Source: Typhlomys cinereus (Eukaryota > Chordata > Mammalia > Rodentia > Platacanthomyidae). From it: a stretch of DNA of 64,000 nt. A program made the translations under genes and the position numbers. This document shows, piece after piece, positions 25,560 to 39,999 of the stretch. Location of the stretch: positions 1,771,501-1,835,500 of the forward strand of contig JALPQD010000088.1 in NCBI GenBank assembly GCA_023101885.1, read 5' to 3'. The notes beneath the pieces are model-generated. The model searched no databases and had not been told where the DNA came from. It saw only the letters and a list, made by a program, of their open reading frames with translations. Position 1 is the first letter of the stretch. Each line of letters starts with the position of its first letter.

Positions 25560-26270
25560 GCCAAATTGCTCTGTAAATACCTGTTATTATACCCATAGAT
25601 TGGAATAACTCAGTGGTCAACCTAGAAATCTTCTACAACAGAGGAAAAGATCTCGATACCTGACAGGATGCAGCCTAATGCAGTGGAGGAGCATTGAAGC
25701 AGACAATAATGACCAGTCAGAATGCAGAGTACTGGTTACCCTCCAATGCTTATCTGGAATCAGGCCAACCTAATCTCTCCCCATCCTAAGGCTTAGAGAA
25801 CCTTGCAGAAGAGGGGGCAGTAAGATTGTAAAAGCAAAACGATAGGAAGGTCCACCTTTTGAGAAGACATTCCACTCAAGGCAAGGCTCCTGCATCTAGT
25901 AACTCACTGCAATGAGACTTGTCCTTACCAGACCTGCATAATGACTGACACACCAACATGCCCCCATAGACTATTGAGGATCTTAGGAGAGATACATGCA
26001 GTGTAAACCTTGGAGGCTAGGACTGGAAAGGTAAAGGGAAATATCCTTTATCTGTGGGATGGCCCAGAGGAGGGTCACTTGATATGATACAGAATTCTGA
26101 CCTTCCACAAGAACAGACAATACAGAAGGAATCCTGCAGTTTATAGAATCAGACAGGCCACAGGATGGTAAGGAGTGGGATGGACTGATGAAAAGAAGGG
26201 AGGTAGGGAGGGGAGAAGAGAAGGGGAGAAGGGAGGCAGGATAAGCACCCAATATTCTAGAAAAACTAAG
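25560..26270 (+). mobile_element. L1 3' UTR, older subfamily, copy 2
   Basis: Contains 'aatctctccccatcctaagg' and 'agagggggcagtaagattgt', which are also found in the 3' UTRs of the younger L1s here (for example 63839-63890 and 45915-45970), so it belongs to the same L1 lineage. It ends in a GGGA-rich tract at about 26190-26240. The A-rich tail is short. Confidence 0.65.
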
Positions 26271-26544
26271 AAAAATATTTTGAATGAAAAAAATAGCATC
26301 AAAGTTATATTTTCAGCAGACCTCACAGAAGCCAAAAAAATCTTTCCCAGTAAATTTGGATTCTGTCTCATTTGTCAAAGCAGAAGTACCCTTAAATATT
26401 TAAAACATTCTAAAAAGGAATTCCATTGAATACAGGTATACTGAGAATACTTTTTTTGATCACACACTACCTCAAATTTATTAACTCTCTATGTAGAAAG
26501 CAACCTAGGAGGTATCTAGTCCAATTCTTTGCAGTAACAAAAAT

Positions 26545-26700
26545 CTGCTGGGGTGCTTTTTATTAATGTAGATTCGCCATGGTCTGACCCCTAGAGACTG
26601 AGTCAGTAGGTCTGGGTGGAACCAGACAATTTGTACTTTGCAGCACTTCTCAGGGGATTCTGTAACTTAGTCAAGCTAGGGAACACAAATGGAGCCCTGT
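26545..26700 (+). mobile_element. MER5A-like hAT-Charlie remnant
   Basis: The series 'aaatctgctggggtgctttt', 'tctgacccctagagactgag', 'cagtaggtctgggtggaacc' and 'gcagcacttctcaggggatt' follows the order of the MER5A non-autonomous DNA transposon shared by placental mammals. Confidence 0.65.
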
Positions 26701-26704
26701 TCTT

Positions 26705-27215
26705 GGATCTATTATGCAAATATGTTCTACATGGCTGTCTCCAAGAAGGAGCCTTTCATTCTGTACTTCAATGTACATGAAGTAAGAACTTGATCTTCAC
26801 TTTTAGTTACTGGATAATATATCAAATTTATCTACTCTCTCTCTATATATACATGCATATATATTCTTTTTCCCTTAAAGAGTGAAGAGGTACCTTACAC
26901 CATTTACCAGGTAGGAGACCTAAGTCTAGCTACAGGATTCTTTTTTATCTGTCTATTATGGAACTTCATACATAATGTTATTCAAGACAGTAAAGCTAAC
27001 AGCTGTCAGGGGCTCATTTTAAAACCTTTTATGCTTCTTGTATTTTAGCTTTAGATTTTATTCAGCAACTCAAGGAAAGGTATGAGTTGGACTCCGAAGA
27101 AGTAAACCATTTTTTGGCTGCATTCCTATCCTAGACACAAGGTGATCAAACAGACCCACAGCTACTACATGCCCATGATGATAGCATTAGAAATATATGA
27201 TGCTCTTCTTCTGAG
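26705..27215. other. Unassigned sequence
   Basis: No gene recognised; a CT/TA run lies at about 26838-26865. Confidence 0.5.
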
Positions 27216-27218
27216 AGA

Positions 27219-27652
27219 TTCCTACTCTAGGTAGATATATAGGTGTCAATTTGACAGCTGAAGGCTGGGTTCTGGGAGAATTATCAGTCAAGGGAAGCCC
27301 TAAGCAATTCTGAAGAAGACTGTCTGATGGATGCGGGAAGACCCAGCCTACAGTGGGTAGTATCATTCCCCGGAAAGGTGGACAGGATTGGAGGAACTGT
27401 TTCAGAAGCTTGGCGTTCTTTAGTATATTTTGGACCTCTTGATTGCTAGCATGTGAGGTTTGCCTCTCTCTTAGCAACCCCTGTGTTTATGGTGTGGGTC
27501 AGTTCCCTTGCTTCCTGGTGTTGGTATGAGCTCTCCTGTCAAGCTAGACTAAGAACTGTAACCAGATTCATCTTAAATCAGAATAAATTGCCCATTGTTT
27601 CCCTAAACTGTTCACTTGTGAATGTATCAGCAAAATTCAAGCTAACTGCAAT
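27219..27652 (+). mobile_element. ERVL-MaLR-type solo LTR
   Basis: Aligns with the LTRs at 54227-54657 and 184-948: shared 'ggtgtcaatttgacag', 'gcgggaagacccagcctac', 'gagctctcctgtcaagctag', an 'agaataaattgcc' polyadenylation-like site and the final 'gctaactgca'. Exact ends are uncertain by several bases. Confidence 0.7.
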
Positions 27653-27654
27653 GA

Positions 27655-28185
27655 TCCCTATCTAAAGATTGGAAGCCACATTCTCCCCTGCAAATCCATT
27701 TTCACAACCCTGGAATTAGGAACGTGAATGTGATTAATAAACAAAAACTACGCCCCATACTACCACCTGTTCTCAGGAAGCTACAACTAACTGATACTTG
27801 TTAGGCTTTTTTTAAGAGGGAACGATTGGAAAGGAATAGGATCTGTCACTCAGCTGTGTGTTCAGGCGTGATGCTTCCCAGTAGGAACAAAATAGGTAAA
27901 TGGTGAGTTCCTTGGAGGACAGATTCTTTTGACAGGAGACAAAGCTGAAAGTGTTTCATACAGACTGCTGTTTAAATTGCCTGGAATACAGGAAGCAGAC
28001 ACATTTATCTCTTTCATCTGTATAAACTACACATCTACCAAATGACCTTAGCCAAAGGTCATATAACTTTATCTAGACCTTCACGCTGTGACAAATCCTG
28101 AATGTATCTCATTACTCAAGTTTCATAGTGTTTTCTTCGATGAATATGTCCCTCAGAATAAATTATATTAAAGTTACACAATTTC
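27655..28185. other. Unassigned sequence
   Basis: No gene recognised. Confidence 0.5.
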
Positions 28186-28189
28186 TCTC

Positions 28190-28445
28190 TTTTTTCTTAT
28201 AATTTTTATTTACTTGAGAGACAGAGAAACAGAAAGGGAGAGAAAGAGAAAGAGAGAAAGACAAGAGAGAGAGAGAGAAAGAGAGATAGACAAGAGACAG
28301 AGAGCAGATATGTATACCACAATGCACACACATAGTTCAGCTATTGGCATTGGCTTCTTTTATTCTATCATATGGGTTGAATTTTGGTCACCAAGTTAGC
28401 ATGCTGGCATCTTTACCTGCTGAGACATTTTACTGCTCCACTATT
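28190..28445 (-). mobile_element. tRNA-headed SINE with GA-rich tail
   Basis: The plus strand shows an A/T-rich start, a GAGA-rich run (28215-28310), then 'gggttgaattttggtcacca' and 'ttacctgctgagacatttta', the reversed SINE head. A CT-repeat near the tail is a feature I associate with some dipodoid SINEs, which would suit a jerboa-like host; this is a weak hint only. Confidence 0.6.
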
Positions 28446-28449
28446 CCCC

Positions 28450-28995
28450 CTCCTGAACTCCATGAAAGGAATCCCCCCAAAATAATCAGAGCTCTCAAGT
28501 AAGGCTTTTTGATGAGTTCTATCTCTTTGCTTTAATTTAGATTTTCTCACTATTATGCAACCTGCATGGACTTCTATTTCCTTCTAGACTAAGAGGTCAA
28601 GAACCTGTAAACATGCCAGCTCAGACTTGGACACCAGCAATTTACCCATTGGGTGATAGCTACAAAAATGCTTATAATGAGGAAACACCTGTTTGAATAA
28701 TTCAAGATTCACTTCAAGAAATATCCTGAGTCACTGACTGAACAAGCTTGCCAGCAGAAACCAGACCAAAACTGGTTGAGCAATTCAAGGCTTCCCCAGT
28801 TCTACAGAAATTCCATTTACCGAGAAAAGACTGTGAAACTTCAAGATATAATGGGGTGAGTGAGAAGGTACAGATTTGTATCAGGCTAAAAAATCATATA
28901 AATGTAAAATATCAGGAAAACATGGAAGAATTGAGGTTGGTGTAATTCAGAGAGAGACCTAGAGTTTTCAAATATAAATAGTTAAAAATTAACTG
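28450..28995. other. Unassigned sequence
   Basis: No gene recognised. Confidence 0.5.
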
Positions 28996-28997
28996 TC

Positions 28998-29235
28998 AGG
29001 TCTGGAGATGTAGCTCAGCTGAAAGCCTGTTTGCTTAGCATGCTTGAGGTTCTGAGTTCAATTTCAGTATTGTACAAAACGGTTCATGCTGGTTCATGTC
29101 TTTAATCCCAGAATTTGAGAGGTGGAGGCAGGAAGATCAGAAGTTGAAGATGATCTTCAGCTACAGAGAGAGCTTGAGGCCAGTCTGAGAAACACAAGAA
29201 TGGATCTCAACAAAACAAAGAAAAAACAGCAAACA
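28998..29235 (+). mobile_element. B4-type SINE (ID + B1 dimer)
   Basis: The first half is an ID/tRNA-like unit ('ggagatgtagctcagctgaa', 'gaggttctgagttcaatttc'); the second half is 7SL/B1-like ('catgtctttaatcccagaat', 'gaggtggaggcaggaagatc', 'cttgaggccagtctgagaaa') and ends in an A-rich tail. The ID-B1 fusion is the hallmark of rodent B4 elements. Confidence 0.85.
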
Positions 29236-29569
29236 AACAATAGTGGGCTTTTCAAAACTTTAAAGCAACAATGATTTCAAAATATATAATTGAACTTAAT
29301 AGAAAATGGAGGAAATAAGAGCATTTACAAATTGCTTTTGAAATAACAATAAAAATTGACCTAAATAACAAATGTAATTATTGATAATATAGGCAAATGA
29401 AAGATCAGTAATGCTAAAAATGCCAATAACCTAAAACCATTTTTTTTCTCTCCGTTGCTATCTGATATACCATTCACCTCTGGAATAAGCATTGTTTACT
29501 TATCCAATTATCAAGTACCCTAAGCTTTATTTAATTTACTGAAGAGGAACTATTAATAATTTTTGATGA

Positions 29570-29815
29570 TGGGGCCAGAGAGATAAAGCTCTATAGGTAA
29601 AAATACCTGCCTTCAAACCTGGAGACAGGAGTTTGATGCCAAAACAATCAAACTGGACTCCCTAAAAGGAGAGAACCAGACTCCTGAGTTCTGAAAGTTG
29701 TTCTCTGACACCCCCACATATACTCTGGGGCATATTTCTGTGGCACACTCATGCCCTAGCATATGTTTACCTGATCTCTCTCTTAATCAAACAGAATATT
29801 TTTTAAAGAAATAAA
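29570..29815 (+). mobile_element. B2/B3-type SINE
   Basis: Head 'ggggccagagagataaagct', B-box-like 'caggagtttgatgccaaaac', then 'gagagaaccagactcctgag', 'gttgttctctgacaccccca' and an A-rich end. Confidence 0.75.
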
Positions 29816-29954
29816 GTTATCTTGCAATGATCTAATTCCATAGCAACTCTTGTCCTGAAGAATGGTGTAAGAATATTGTACTACAACATGCAATCTTAGA
29901 GCAATCGATAACATTAAAACCAAACTCACAATCCAGAAGACAAAATAGTATTAC

Positions 29955-30088
29955 GGAAGGAAAGAGGGAGGGAGTGAGGGAGGAAAGAAGGGAGGAAGTG
30001 AGGGAGAAAAGAAGGGAGTGAGTAGGATAGGAAGGAGGCAGGGAGAGAAGGAAGGAGGAAGGAAGAGAGGAAAGAAGGGAGGGACACA
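29955..30088 (+). repeat. GGGA/GGAA purine tract
   Basis: Nearly pure A/G sequence of GGGA, GGAA and GTGAGGGA units. Confidence 0.9.
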
Positions 30089-30183
30089 TGGAAAGAGAGA
30101 AAGGCATAAGGTGCCACCCTCATCCTTATTTTAGTTTTCTTTCCCAACCACTCCACCCCACTCCTAGCAACTTTTAAACTGAA

Positions 30184-30184
<1 letters not shown>

Positions 30185-30235
<51 letters not shown>
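30185..30235 (+). repeat. (CA)n microsatellite
   Basis: Pure CA run of about 25 units. Confidence 0.97.
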
Positions 30236-30239
<4 letters not shown>

Positions 30240-30242
<3 letters not shown>

Positions 30243-31055
30243 TAGGGTGGGATGGGGTATGTATAAGATGAATTATCTCTTTCCACCAACATCTCTCCTT
30301 TCTCTACAAATTAAAGATAATGAGGCCAGAAGTGTAATTACTGAAGGAGTTTGGGATGGTAATTACTGAACTCATCACTGTGGTGACGGCAAGCACAAGG
30401 AAACTCAGTTTATAGCTGTCAGAACTACTTGGAATGTAATAAGCATCTCATGTTTGCAAGCCCAGATGCTACGCTATACCAAAGGAAATTCTATGTTAGC
30501 AAATTTCAACGACCTGCTACATTCAGATTTTGTAATGAGAAACTCCATGAAAGTGGAATAACTTCAGATTCTGTTGAACAAGCTTAGAAGGGAATTAGAC
30601 ATTAAGAGAAGGCTTCTGCATCAAGGGGTGTGGTGTGGTGGTGGTGGTGGTGTGGGGGAGGGGGGGCTCTGTGTGTGGCTGTGTGCGTTTCCAAATCCTA
30701 AGAGTTGTAAATATCTCCACCTTCACTGAACACTTGAAATTTAAGATTATTCCGTAGTGGTTCATATATTAATCTACAGAACTCTGAGGTTCTAGTTTAA
30801 GACTTCAAGAGAGAATAGATGCTTCCGAAGACAGAATAAGTGTTCATGGAATCAACCCCACACATTCTAACCGGACAATTCTCACTAGATTTTTCTGTTT
30901 CTTGCTCTTTTTTCCTCTCCACGGGATCCAGAAACCACCCCACACTCTTCTCTAAATTCACTGGCAGAGAACCTTCCGTAGTTTAGCTGCCTTTCTACTA
31001 GCCCAGCACAGTGGGATTGCTGCCCCCTGCCTTTCGTCTGTGGATTTTCAACGGT
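30240..31055. other. Upstream flank of KIF2B, unassigned
   Basis: No repeat family recognised. A GTGGTGGTGG/G-run lies at about 30627-30668. No CpG island is obvious by eye. Confidence 0.5.
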
Positions 31056-31059
31056 GCTA

Positions 31060-33278
<2,219 letters not shown>

Positions 33279-33400
33279 AGCCCACTGCTTGACATCGGGA
33301 GTGAAATAATGCCTGTAGTTGTGCGGTTTTTACCTCTTATACAGGGAAATCTGTCCATATTATGTAAACATAAAGAGCCTCCTGGAGAGCTTGCATCTTA
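33279..33400 (+). other. Likely KIF2B 3' UTR start
   Basis: Follows the TGA at 33276-33278. A variant polyadenylation hexamer cataaa is at 33369-33374; the nearest canonical aataaa downstream that I noticed is at 35113-35118. Which one is used cannot be told from sequence. Confidence 0.3.
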
Positions 33401-35340
33401 AAGTACGCTGGTCAGAAATGTGGTCATTCTTACTCTTTTGTATTTCTGTAGCTTGTTTTCCTTTCTTTATGACACCGTTCTCCCCTGAATGTGGTTCTGT
33501 GGCCCAATCCCCCTTGAAAACTGGCAATAGGAACTAGAGGATGAGATCTAGCATATAGGGGGTAGAGGGTCAAAGGTAATCATGTAGGGTTGCAGTCTTC
33601 TAGCACCAGAACTTATGCTAAATATTCCATTATTTAGAGACCAGTTTTCTCATAATTGCATATATTTGAAAATAACAGTGTCACTGAGGTTGAGATATCC
33701 CACTATGTAAATAACTAGCTTACATGAAATTAGATTCCTTAAATTTGTAGCTAGCAAATTAAAGTACTGTGAAACACAAGCACAAGAATGGAAGCACTAC
33801 ACGCAGATACATAGCACAGCAAATCTGGTCTTTCTCTGTTGAATTTTTATGTAGATTTAAATAGTTTCTAAGGTCTAGTTTCTCTGCGAGGAAGGAGAGA
33901 ATTTTCTTTGAGAATGAAGAAAGAAGATTTTTTTGAGACTTTGAAAACTTAGAATGGACAGTTTTGTAGTTTTTCCCTCCCTTGGCATTGCAATAATCAA
34001 ATATCATACATTGATCCCCATGAGTAATTAAAAAGTGATGGTGGTGTTGACTATGTCTTCCAGATTTTTTTTAAACAGTGCTCAATTTTTTATTGCCATG
34101 ATTGATTTAAACAGCCTTCTGGTTTCAAATTGGAGGAGAAAACAAGTGGTGCAAAAATTACAATCCCCATAAGTCCTGTGAGAGGATGTGGGGAAGTTTT
34201 GGATCAATTAGATATCACAGTCATTTTCAGATGTAAGGATCCTAGAAATCCATCCTTTAAAAAATAGAACATTGATGTAAATCAAATACAAATTCCTGCA
34301 AATACTTAATGCCTGTAGTAATCATCTAATATCAGCAAATACCTGTGAAACATAAAACAAGGATCTTTTGACCTCCCAATCTTTCAGTTTCTAACTTAAT
34401 TTCAAAGAACTACAACATAAAGGCCACGCATGATGGATTAGGGAAGTTTGGGACATATAAAAAGGTAACCTTCGAATTCTGCTAATCCTTATTATCAAGA
34501 ACAGACTGTTGTTTTCTAGTGTACCTCTAAGTTATGAAGAACTCAGTCAACATGAGGACACCTAGTATGTAAGTTGGCCATGGATTAGCTTTGTAATGTC
34601 TGTTACCAGCAATTAGTGTTAAACAGAATTGTCATGACCACCTGGTCTTCAGTAATTCACATATTTGTCTTTATATGTGTTTACCTGTATTGCTTGATTT
34701 ATTCAGGTGAGACTGCACTTATTATTAAAACAAATAGAACTTTGGAAATTAACTATTAATATAGGATGATCTTTCATCCAATAACAATCTCAATTTATAT
34801 CCTATGAAAAGCAATGTGGAAGGCTTCTAGCTTCTTCCAGTTCTGCTCCCTTTCTATTAAATGTTACTTGTTTTAGGTAAGTTACTGAGCTACTCAGGAC
34901 TGTTTTTTTCTTGTATGTGCTCAGATAATTTATAGGATTTATTTCAAAAAGTTGGGTAAGGTTTTAGTCCACATCCCAATATTTATGGAAGTTTCTCATG
35001 TTGTTGTTTTAACCAGCCACAACCTGACTATTTCTGCTACACATAAGAGTTTATATATAACCTACTGAGTATATCAGCATTCTGATAACTATTCGTTCAT
35101 TGCTTTTATTTTAATAAAGTGAAATGTAACATGAAAGGCTCAAGTAATCTTAATTTCCAGTATAGCTGTTCACAACGAGTACACCCGAGTGAGGAAAACT
35201 CACATCAATGTAGTCCATGACCACCATGCCAGAAGTTTGTTCTCCCCTCATCTGTATCACTACTTCCTGAGCCAAAGTTCAATACTGTAGTTCAAGACTA
35301 CAGTCACCCTAGAGTTCACTCCTTTGACTTCACACGAGCA
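33400..35340. other. Unassigned sequence downstream of KIF2B
   Basis: AT-rich, with no gene or clear repeat recognised. Confidence 0.5.
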
Positions 35341-35344
35341 AGAT

Positions 35345-35522
35345 TATGCTGTACGTTTATTTATGTTGTATGTATATTTGCAGAGGTCAAAGGACAGCTT
35401 GTGGCAGTCAGGTCTCTCCTTCCACTATGTGGAATCTAGGGATTAAAATCATGTGGTCAGGCTTGGAAGCAAGCACCTTTACATGCTGTATCATGTCACT
35501 GACCTGGAATGTTTTGGACTCC
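35345..35522 (-). mobile_element. B2/B3-type SINE
   Basis: Reversed SINE order: 'tatttgcagaggtcaaagga' near the tail, 'ctagggattaaaatcatgtg' at the B-box region, 'gcacctttacatgctgtatc' and 'atgtcactgacctggaatg' at the head. Confidence 0.6.
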
Positions 35523-35804
35523 TTCGCATTTTTTGATTATATCTAAGTTCAGTTGTGGAAACTGGCCTTTTGTCTGTTCCTTAGGATTCTATAATGACAC
35601 ATAAATACCACAACTGATAAATTTGATTATGGATAATTGAGTTGTTTTAAACTATTCAACAACACTATACATATCATTGTATATTTTTGTGCACATATGC
35701 ATTCCCATCAAATATGTCAAGGTACTATTCCTATGTCATTGTGTATATTAAGTAAAATGGATCATGCTTTAAGGGGTTTTCTAAAGAACCTGTATCACCT
35801 TGAT

Positions 35805-35972
35805 ACCATATATATAAATACGTGTAAATTATATGCAAATATATACCATGTATGCAAATATGTATATGTATAAAATATATTCATAAGTATATGTCTCACA
35901 TATATACATACACATTCCTTCAAATCACATATATGTGTGTGTATATATATATATGTGTGTGTGTGTATGTTG
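35805..35972 (+). repeat. TA/TG-rich low-complexity stretch
   Basis: Repeated ATATAC, GTATAT and TGTGTG units. Confidence 0.85.
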
Positions 35973-36044
35973 TTTAAGTTGGCATACCACACTGATCACA
36001 CTGATACATTGCTTGCACATTGATTTTTTTAAGTGTTTAATTTT

Positions 36045-36088
36045 TTAAAATTTATTTATTTATTTATTGTGTGTGTGAGTGTGTGTGA

Positions 36089-36133
<45 letters not shown>

Positions 36134-36345
36134 GTATCAGAGGGAACTGTGTGTCCCTGTGGACACACATCATCCTGGATTATTTTTACCTCTTTCTTGC
36201 TTCGCTCTGGGATTTCCCAGGCTCTGCCCACTAGGACCAGTAGTGTTTCTACCTAGTGTTTTTATGTGGGACCTGGATCTGAACTCAGGGCCTTCTGCTT
36301 ATGAGATAGTCTTAACCTCTGAGTCATCTCTGCAGTCTGATATTT
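36045..36345 (-). mobile_element. B2/B3-type SINE with (GT)n
   Basis: On the plus strand the A/T tail (36040-36068) is followed by a GT microsatellite (36069-36131), then 'tgggacctggatctgaactc' and 'cctctgagtcatctctgcag', the reversed SINE head. Confidence 0.7.
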
Positions 36346-36351
36346 ATCTTT

Positions 36352-36377
36352 TTAAACTTTATTCATATTCATTCATC

Positions 36378-36408
<31 letters not shown>

Positions 36409-36485
36409 ATGCCTGTCTTATGCATGCTTGGGGAACACAACTGAAGATCGTTTCAGTAAAGCAACTGCTTGCTTCTAACTGGTGT
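36352..36485 (-). mobile_element. SINE fragment with (GT)n
   Basis: A second, shorter tail-plus-body unit directly next to the previous one: A/T-rich start, GT run at 36379-36404, then 'taaagcaactgcttgcttct'. The head is missing. Confidence 0.45.
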
Positions 36486-36489
36486 TATT

Positions 36490-37760
36490 ATATTGGCTTC
36501 ACTTGAGTTACAAATTCTTCTCAGTCTCAATGCATTTCTGCATGTCCACTGATTTTAAATTTTTTAAGTCCATGAATGCAAAACTTAAAAATGATGTGAA
36601 AACACATATCAAAGCTACCTGTGTACATCAGAAAATGAAATATTCAGTAAATGAAAAATAGTCAGAAAGCCAATTATTTAGAGTCCACTAAAAGAAAGCG
36701 TTGACAGTTTGCACAGATGCCCTGAAGTGAAAAAGGAGGATTGTGCAGTAAATTAACACTTTTAACAAGATTGTAAGGAAAATGTCAGGACTCCTAATCT
36801 GAGAAAAAAAATTCTTAGTGATTTGAAAACATGTATTTATACACAAAACAACTTGACATGCTAATTACAAACCATGCTTATCTACTAATTAAAGTAGATT
36901 TTCTCCACTGCTATAGTGGACAGACATTTTCAATTGCTGCATGAACTTCTTGCAAAGAATAAAAGCAGACCTTAAAAATACTAAGCTTTAGATTTCATGG
37001 CTATTAATATTTCTTCCATCATGAATCTGTACTAATATTATTTCATTTTATGTTTTTATTTTTTGACACTTTCACACAATCACTTACTACCTAATTTATT
37101 TACCCTTATTACCCAATTTCATTTCCTCAGAGCAAGTTTTTAAAATTATTTTATTTTTCAATGTTTTTTAAAATATATAACAGCACAGTGTGAGGGTCCT
37201 AAACAAATATTTGTGTGCTGTTGAATGAATGAATTAGTGAATCAACGAATGAATTTTTCTTTGTAATACCAACTTAAGGTATTCAATGGCAGAAATACAT
37301 CTACTAATATGCTGCTTCAGAATAAATATGTCACAATTGTCTCTGAAAATTTAGGATATTATCTTCCAAGCCAAACTGTCACTTGAAGTATTTATACAAT
37401 TCTATTATCCAAAAGAGCAATTGCTGATAGGTAACCTTAACACATTATTTTCTCGAAATGTGATCTAGCTTTGTATTCATAGCATTTCCTCTTTACTCTT
37501 AAATAAATGAAATCTCAGAAATCAAAAAAACAACAAAAGAAAACAAGTTTTAATGGCTTGTATAAGATATTGAGCCTAATCAGTAATTGAGTACTACAGG
37601 CATATTCTCTACTTCTGTGTTTGCTATGATCTGGAGCAGGATGGAAACTTTCTGTAGTCAGTACTAAAATAGAAGAGCTTCAAAGTTTCTATGATATGAA
37701 TTCAATGGTCACCTTCAAGTCTGATTGCTACTGAGGCAATATAAAATGTGTTGACTCTAT
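36490..37760. other. Unassigned AT-rich sequence
   Basis: No gene recognised. Confidence 0.5.
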
Positions 37761-37764
37761 AAGG

Positions 37765-37929
37765 TGACTATCTGGATGGGGAGATGGCTCCATGAGTGAA
37801 CCACAAAGACTTGCAACTCGGATCCCCAAACACCCTGTGAAAACTAGACATGCAGCATTCACTATAGAGTGGAGCTTCCATACACACCTGCATATGTATA
37901 TGTCCATATACATTTGACTACATTTGCAT

Positions 37930-37977
<48 letters not shown>

Positions 37978-37980
37978 ACA
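37765..37980 (+). mobile_element. B2/B3-type SINE with (CA)n tail
   Basis: Head 'ctggatggggagatggctcc', B-box-like 'caactcggatccccaaacac', and a CA run at about 37933-37975. Confidence 0.7.
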
Positions 37981-38054
37981 CAAATCCAGAAAGAGAATGA
38001 TTGGCTTCCTAATTACCAGGGATTAACACAGCTCTTTGGAGAGGAGGGTCCTGT

Positions 38055-38301
38055 ATGTTTATGCCAGTCATCACAGAAGGGTTATTATAAAGCAAGGCTG
38101 ATCCTCCTATTCTCTCTATACTTATCTATTCGCCATTTTGCTTTTCTGCCATGTTGTAACACTGAGTGAGGCCTTTGCCAGATGGGCTCCCTTGATCTCA
38201 GACATTCATCCTTCCAAACCATGAGCTGAATAAACGTCTTTCCTTTATAAATTAGTAGGTCTAATGTGTTTTGTTATAATGAGTCAATACAGACTGAGAC
38301 A
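38055..38301 (+). mobile_element. MaLR LTR 3' part (MLT1/MST-like)
   Basis: The end 'gagctgaataaacgtctttc', 'ctttataaattagtaggtct' and 'gagtcaatacagactgagac' follows the 3' half of old ERVL-MaLR LTRs known across mammals. Confidence 0.65.
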
Positions 38302-38931
38302 AATATGAAGACAAAGGAAAGGAATGATGAAAGGAAAGTGAGAGAAATCATTAACAACAAATGTAAATGTTTTCATGCAACATAATTGAAAATAAAAGTT
38401 TTTCTTGGGACTATTTAACTCATAGATAATTAGTCTCAAGTGTGGTACTTGGTCTATGAGGATGAGAAGGTGCTGTCTTGGAGAGTCCGAAGGCATAGGA
38501 TATTCACAAGCACATGGATTTTAAATATTGGCATAGAATGAATCAACATGAAGGACCAAAGATGTCCACTCAGTCAAATACTGAATTGGATTGAAAATTT
38601 GGCCAATTAATAGCTATGGGTATCACACGTGTATTGGCCCTTTCAAGTATTATTTTCTGTCTGCACAATAGACATGAAATGACTTATTGCATTAATCTCA
38701 CAGAGTCGTTTTGGATATTCTTCATATGAAATAAGATTTTAACTGTCTCTATACTTGATGCTAAAAAGACAGTAATGTGATGTTTCCATAATGATACTGC
38801 CCTTAAAGAATTTATAATGTAAATAAGACAAAATCGTAGCATAAAAAAACTGTGTAAAATATCATGCTAGTGTACAGAGTGCTGAGGGCTTTAAAGAGAA
38901 GCTGGTAATCCAGACAAAAGGATTGGGAAGG

Positions 38932-39290
38932 TGTCACAATAAGCTCCTTTTCGTGGTTGCTATGACAGTATACCTGTCAAGACATTATTTAAGGAAGGGA
39001 AGGTTTAATCTGACTTGCAGGCGGAGAACATTCATTCCACCATGGTGGGGAAAGCATGTTAGTGGAAATGCTCATGGTTATAGAGCATCAACAGGAAGTA
39101 GAAAGTAAACAGGAAATGAACAGCAACTGAGCTATGTAACTTTAATTCACTCTACCCCTTCGAGACACTCTATCCAGCAAGGTGTGCCTCTTAAAAGATT
39201 CGCAACCTGCTAAACTAGCACACCATCAGGGGACCAAATACTCAAATGTATGAAGCTCTAAGGGATGTTTCATATTAAATCGCAGCAATG
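38932..39290 (-). mobile_element. LTR-type repeat, MaLR-like
   Basis: The plus strand runs 'cgtggttgctatgacagtat', 'accatggtggggaaagcatg', 'caggggaccaaatactcaaa' and ends near 'atattaaatcgcagca'. This is the reversed order of a rodent LTR family; ends are approximate. Confidence 0.55.
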
Positions 39291-39394
39291 GTCCATCCAG
39301 AAGTATGCATCACTGGAGAGGAACCTCACAGGTAAAATGAAAGGAAGAGCCCTGGAAGAAATGAATAAGATGAATTTCTTAATGTGAAGGAAAG

Positions 39395-39990
39395 CAGGAG
39401 TGAAGGGCATTACGGGAGCAGCAAAACTGCAAAAGAAAATCAAAGAACCATAATTCAGAACTTCAGAGACTCTATATCAACCACCTAGGACTAGGCCAGC
39501 CCAATCTTTCCCCATCCTGAAGCTCAGGGAAATTTGCGGAAGAGGGGGCGGTAAGAGGATGGGCACAAGGATGGGAGGAGCAATGATATGCGAGATACTC
39601 CACACAAGTTAGGGCCGAAGCAATCATAATAGGTCTTTGCATGCCCTGCGCAATGTCTCACACACTATTGAACCCATAAAGTCTAGCATTTGCTAAAGGC
39701 ACCAAGATCCTTGGAGGCAAGGAATTGACAGCCATAGCAGTGTCCTATGCTTAAGGGGAACACAGGAAAGGGTTCAGGGAAAAAGCCACTGGGTCCTTGT
39801 ACGTCATCAGAGAGGAGGGCCCAGAGGAGAATCGGGCATGCACATTAAAGGATTCTCTGGAGATTGGGGGGGATAGGCACTGGGGGATGGGGAAGGAGGG
39901 GTGAGGGGAGGGGGAGCAGGGGGGTTGGGGGAGGAAGAGGGAGGGAGGGAACCGGTGAGCTGGAAATAATAAAAAAATGAAAAAAAACTT
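39395..39990 (+). mobile_element. 5'-truncated L1, 3' UTR only
   Basis: Begins at 'ggagtgaagggcattacggg', inside the 3' UTR, and runs through the subfamily's 3' UTR to the G-rich tract (39864-39955) and the 'aataataaaaaaatg' tail. Close to the 3' UTRs at 45820-46420 and 63735-64000. No coding part is left. Confidence 0.85.
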
Positions 39991-39999
39991 TATTTCTCA

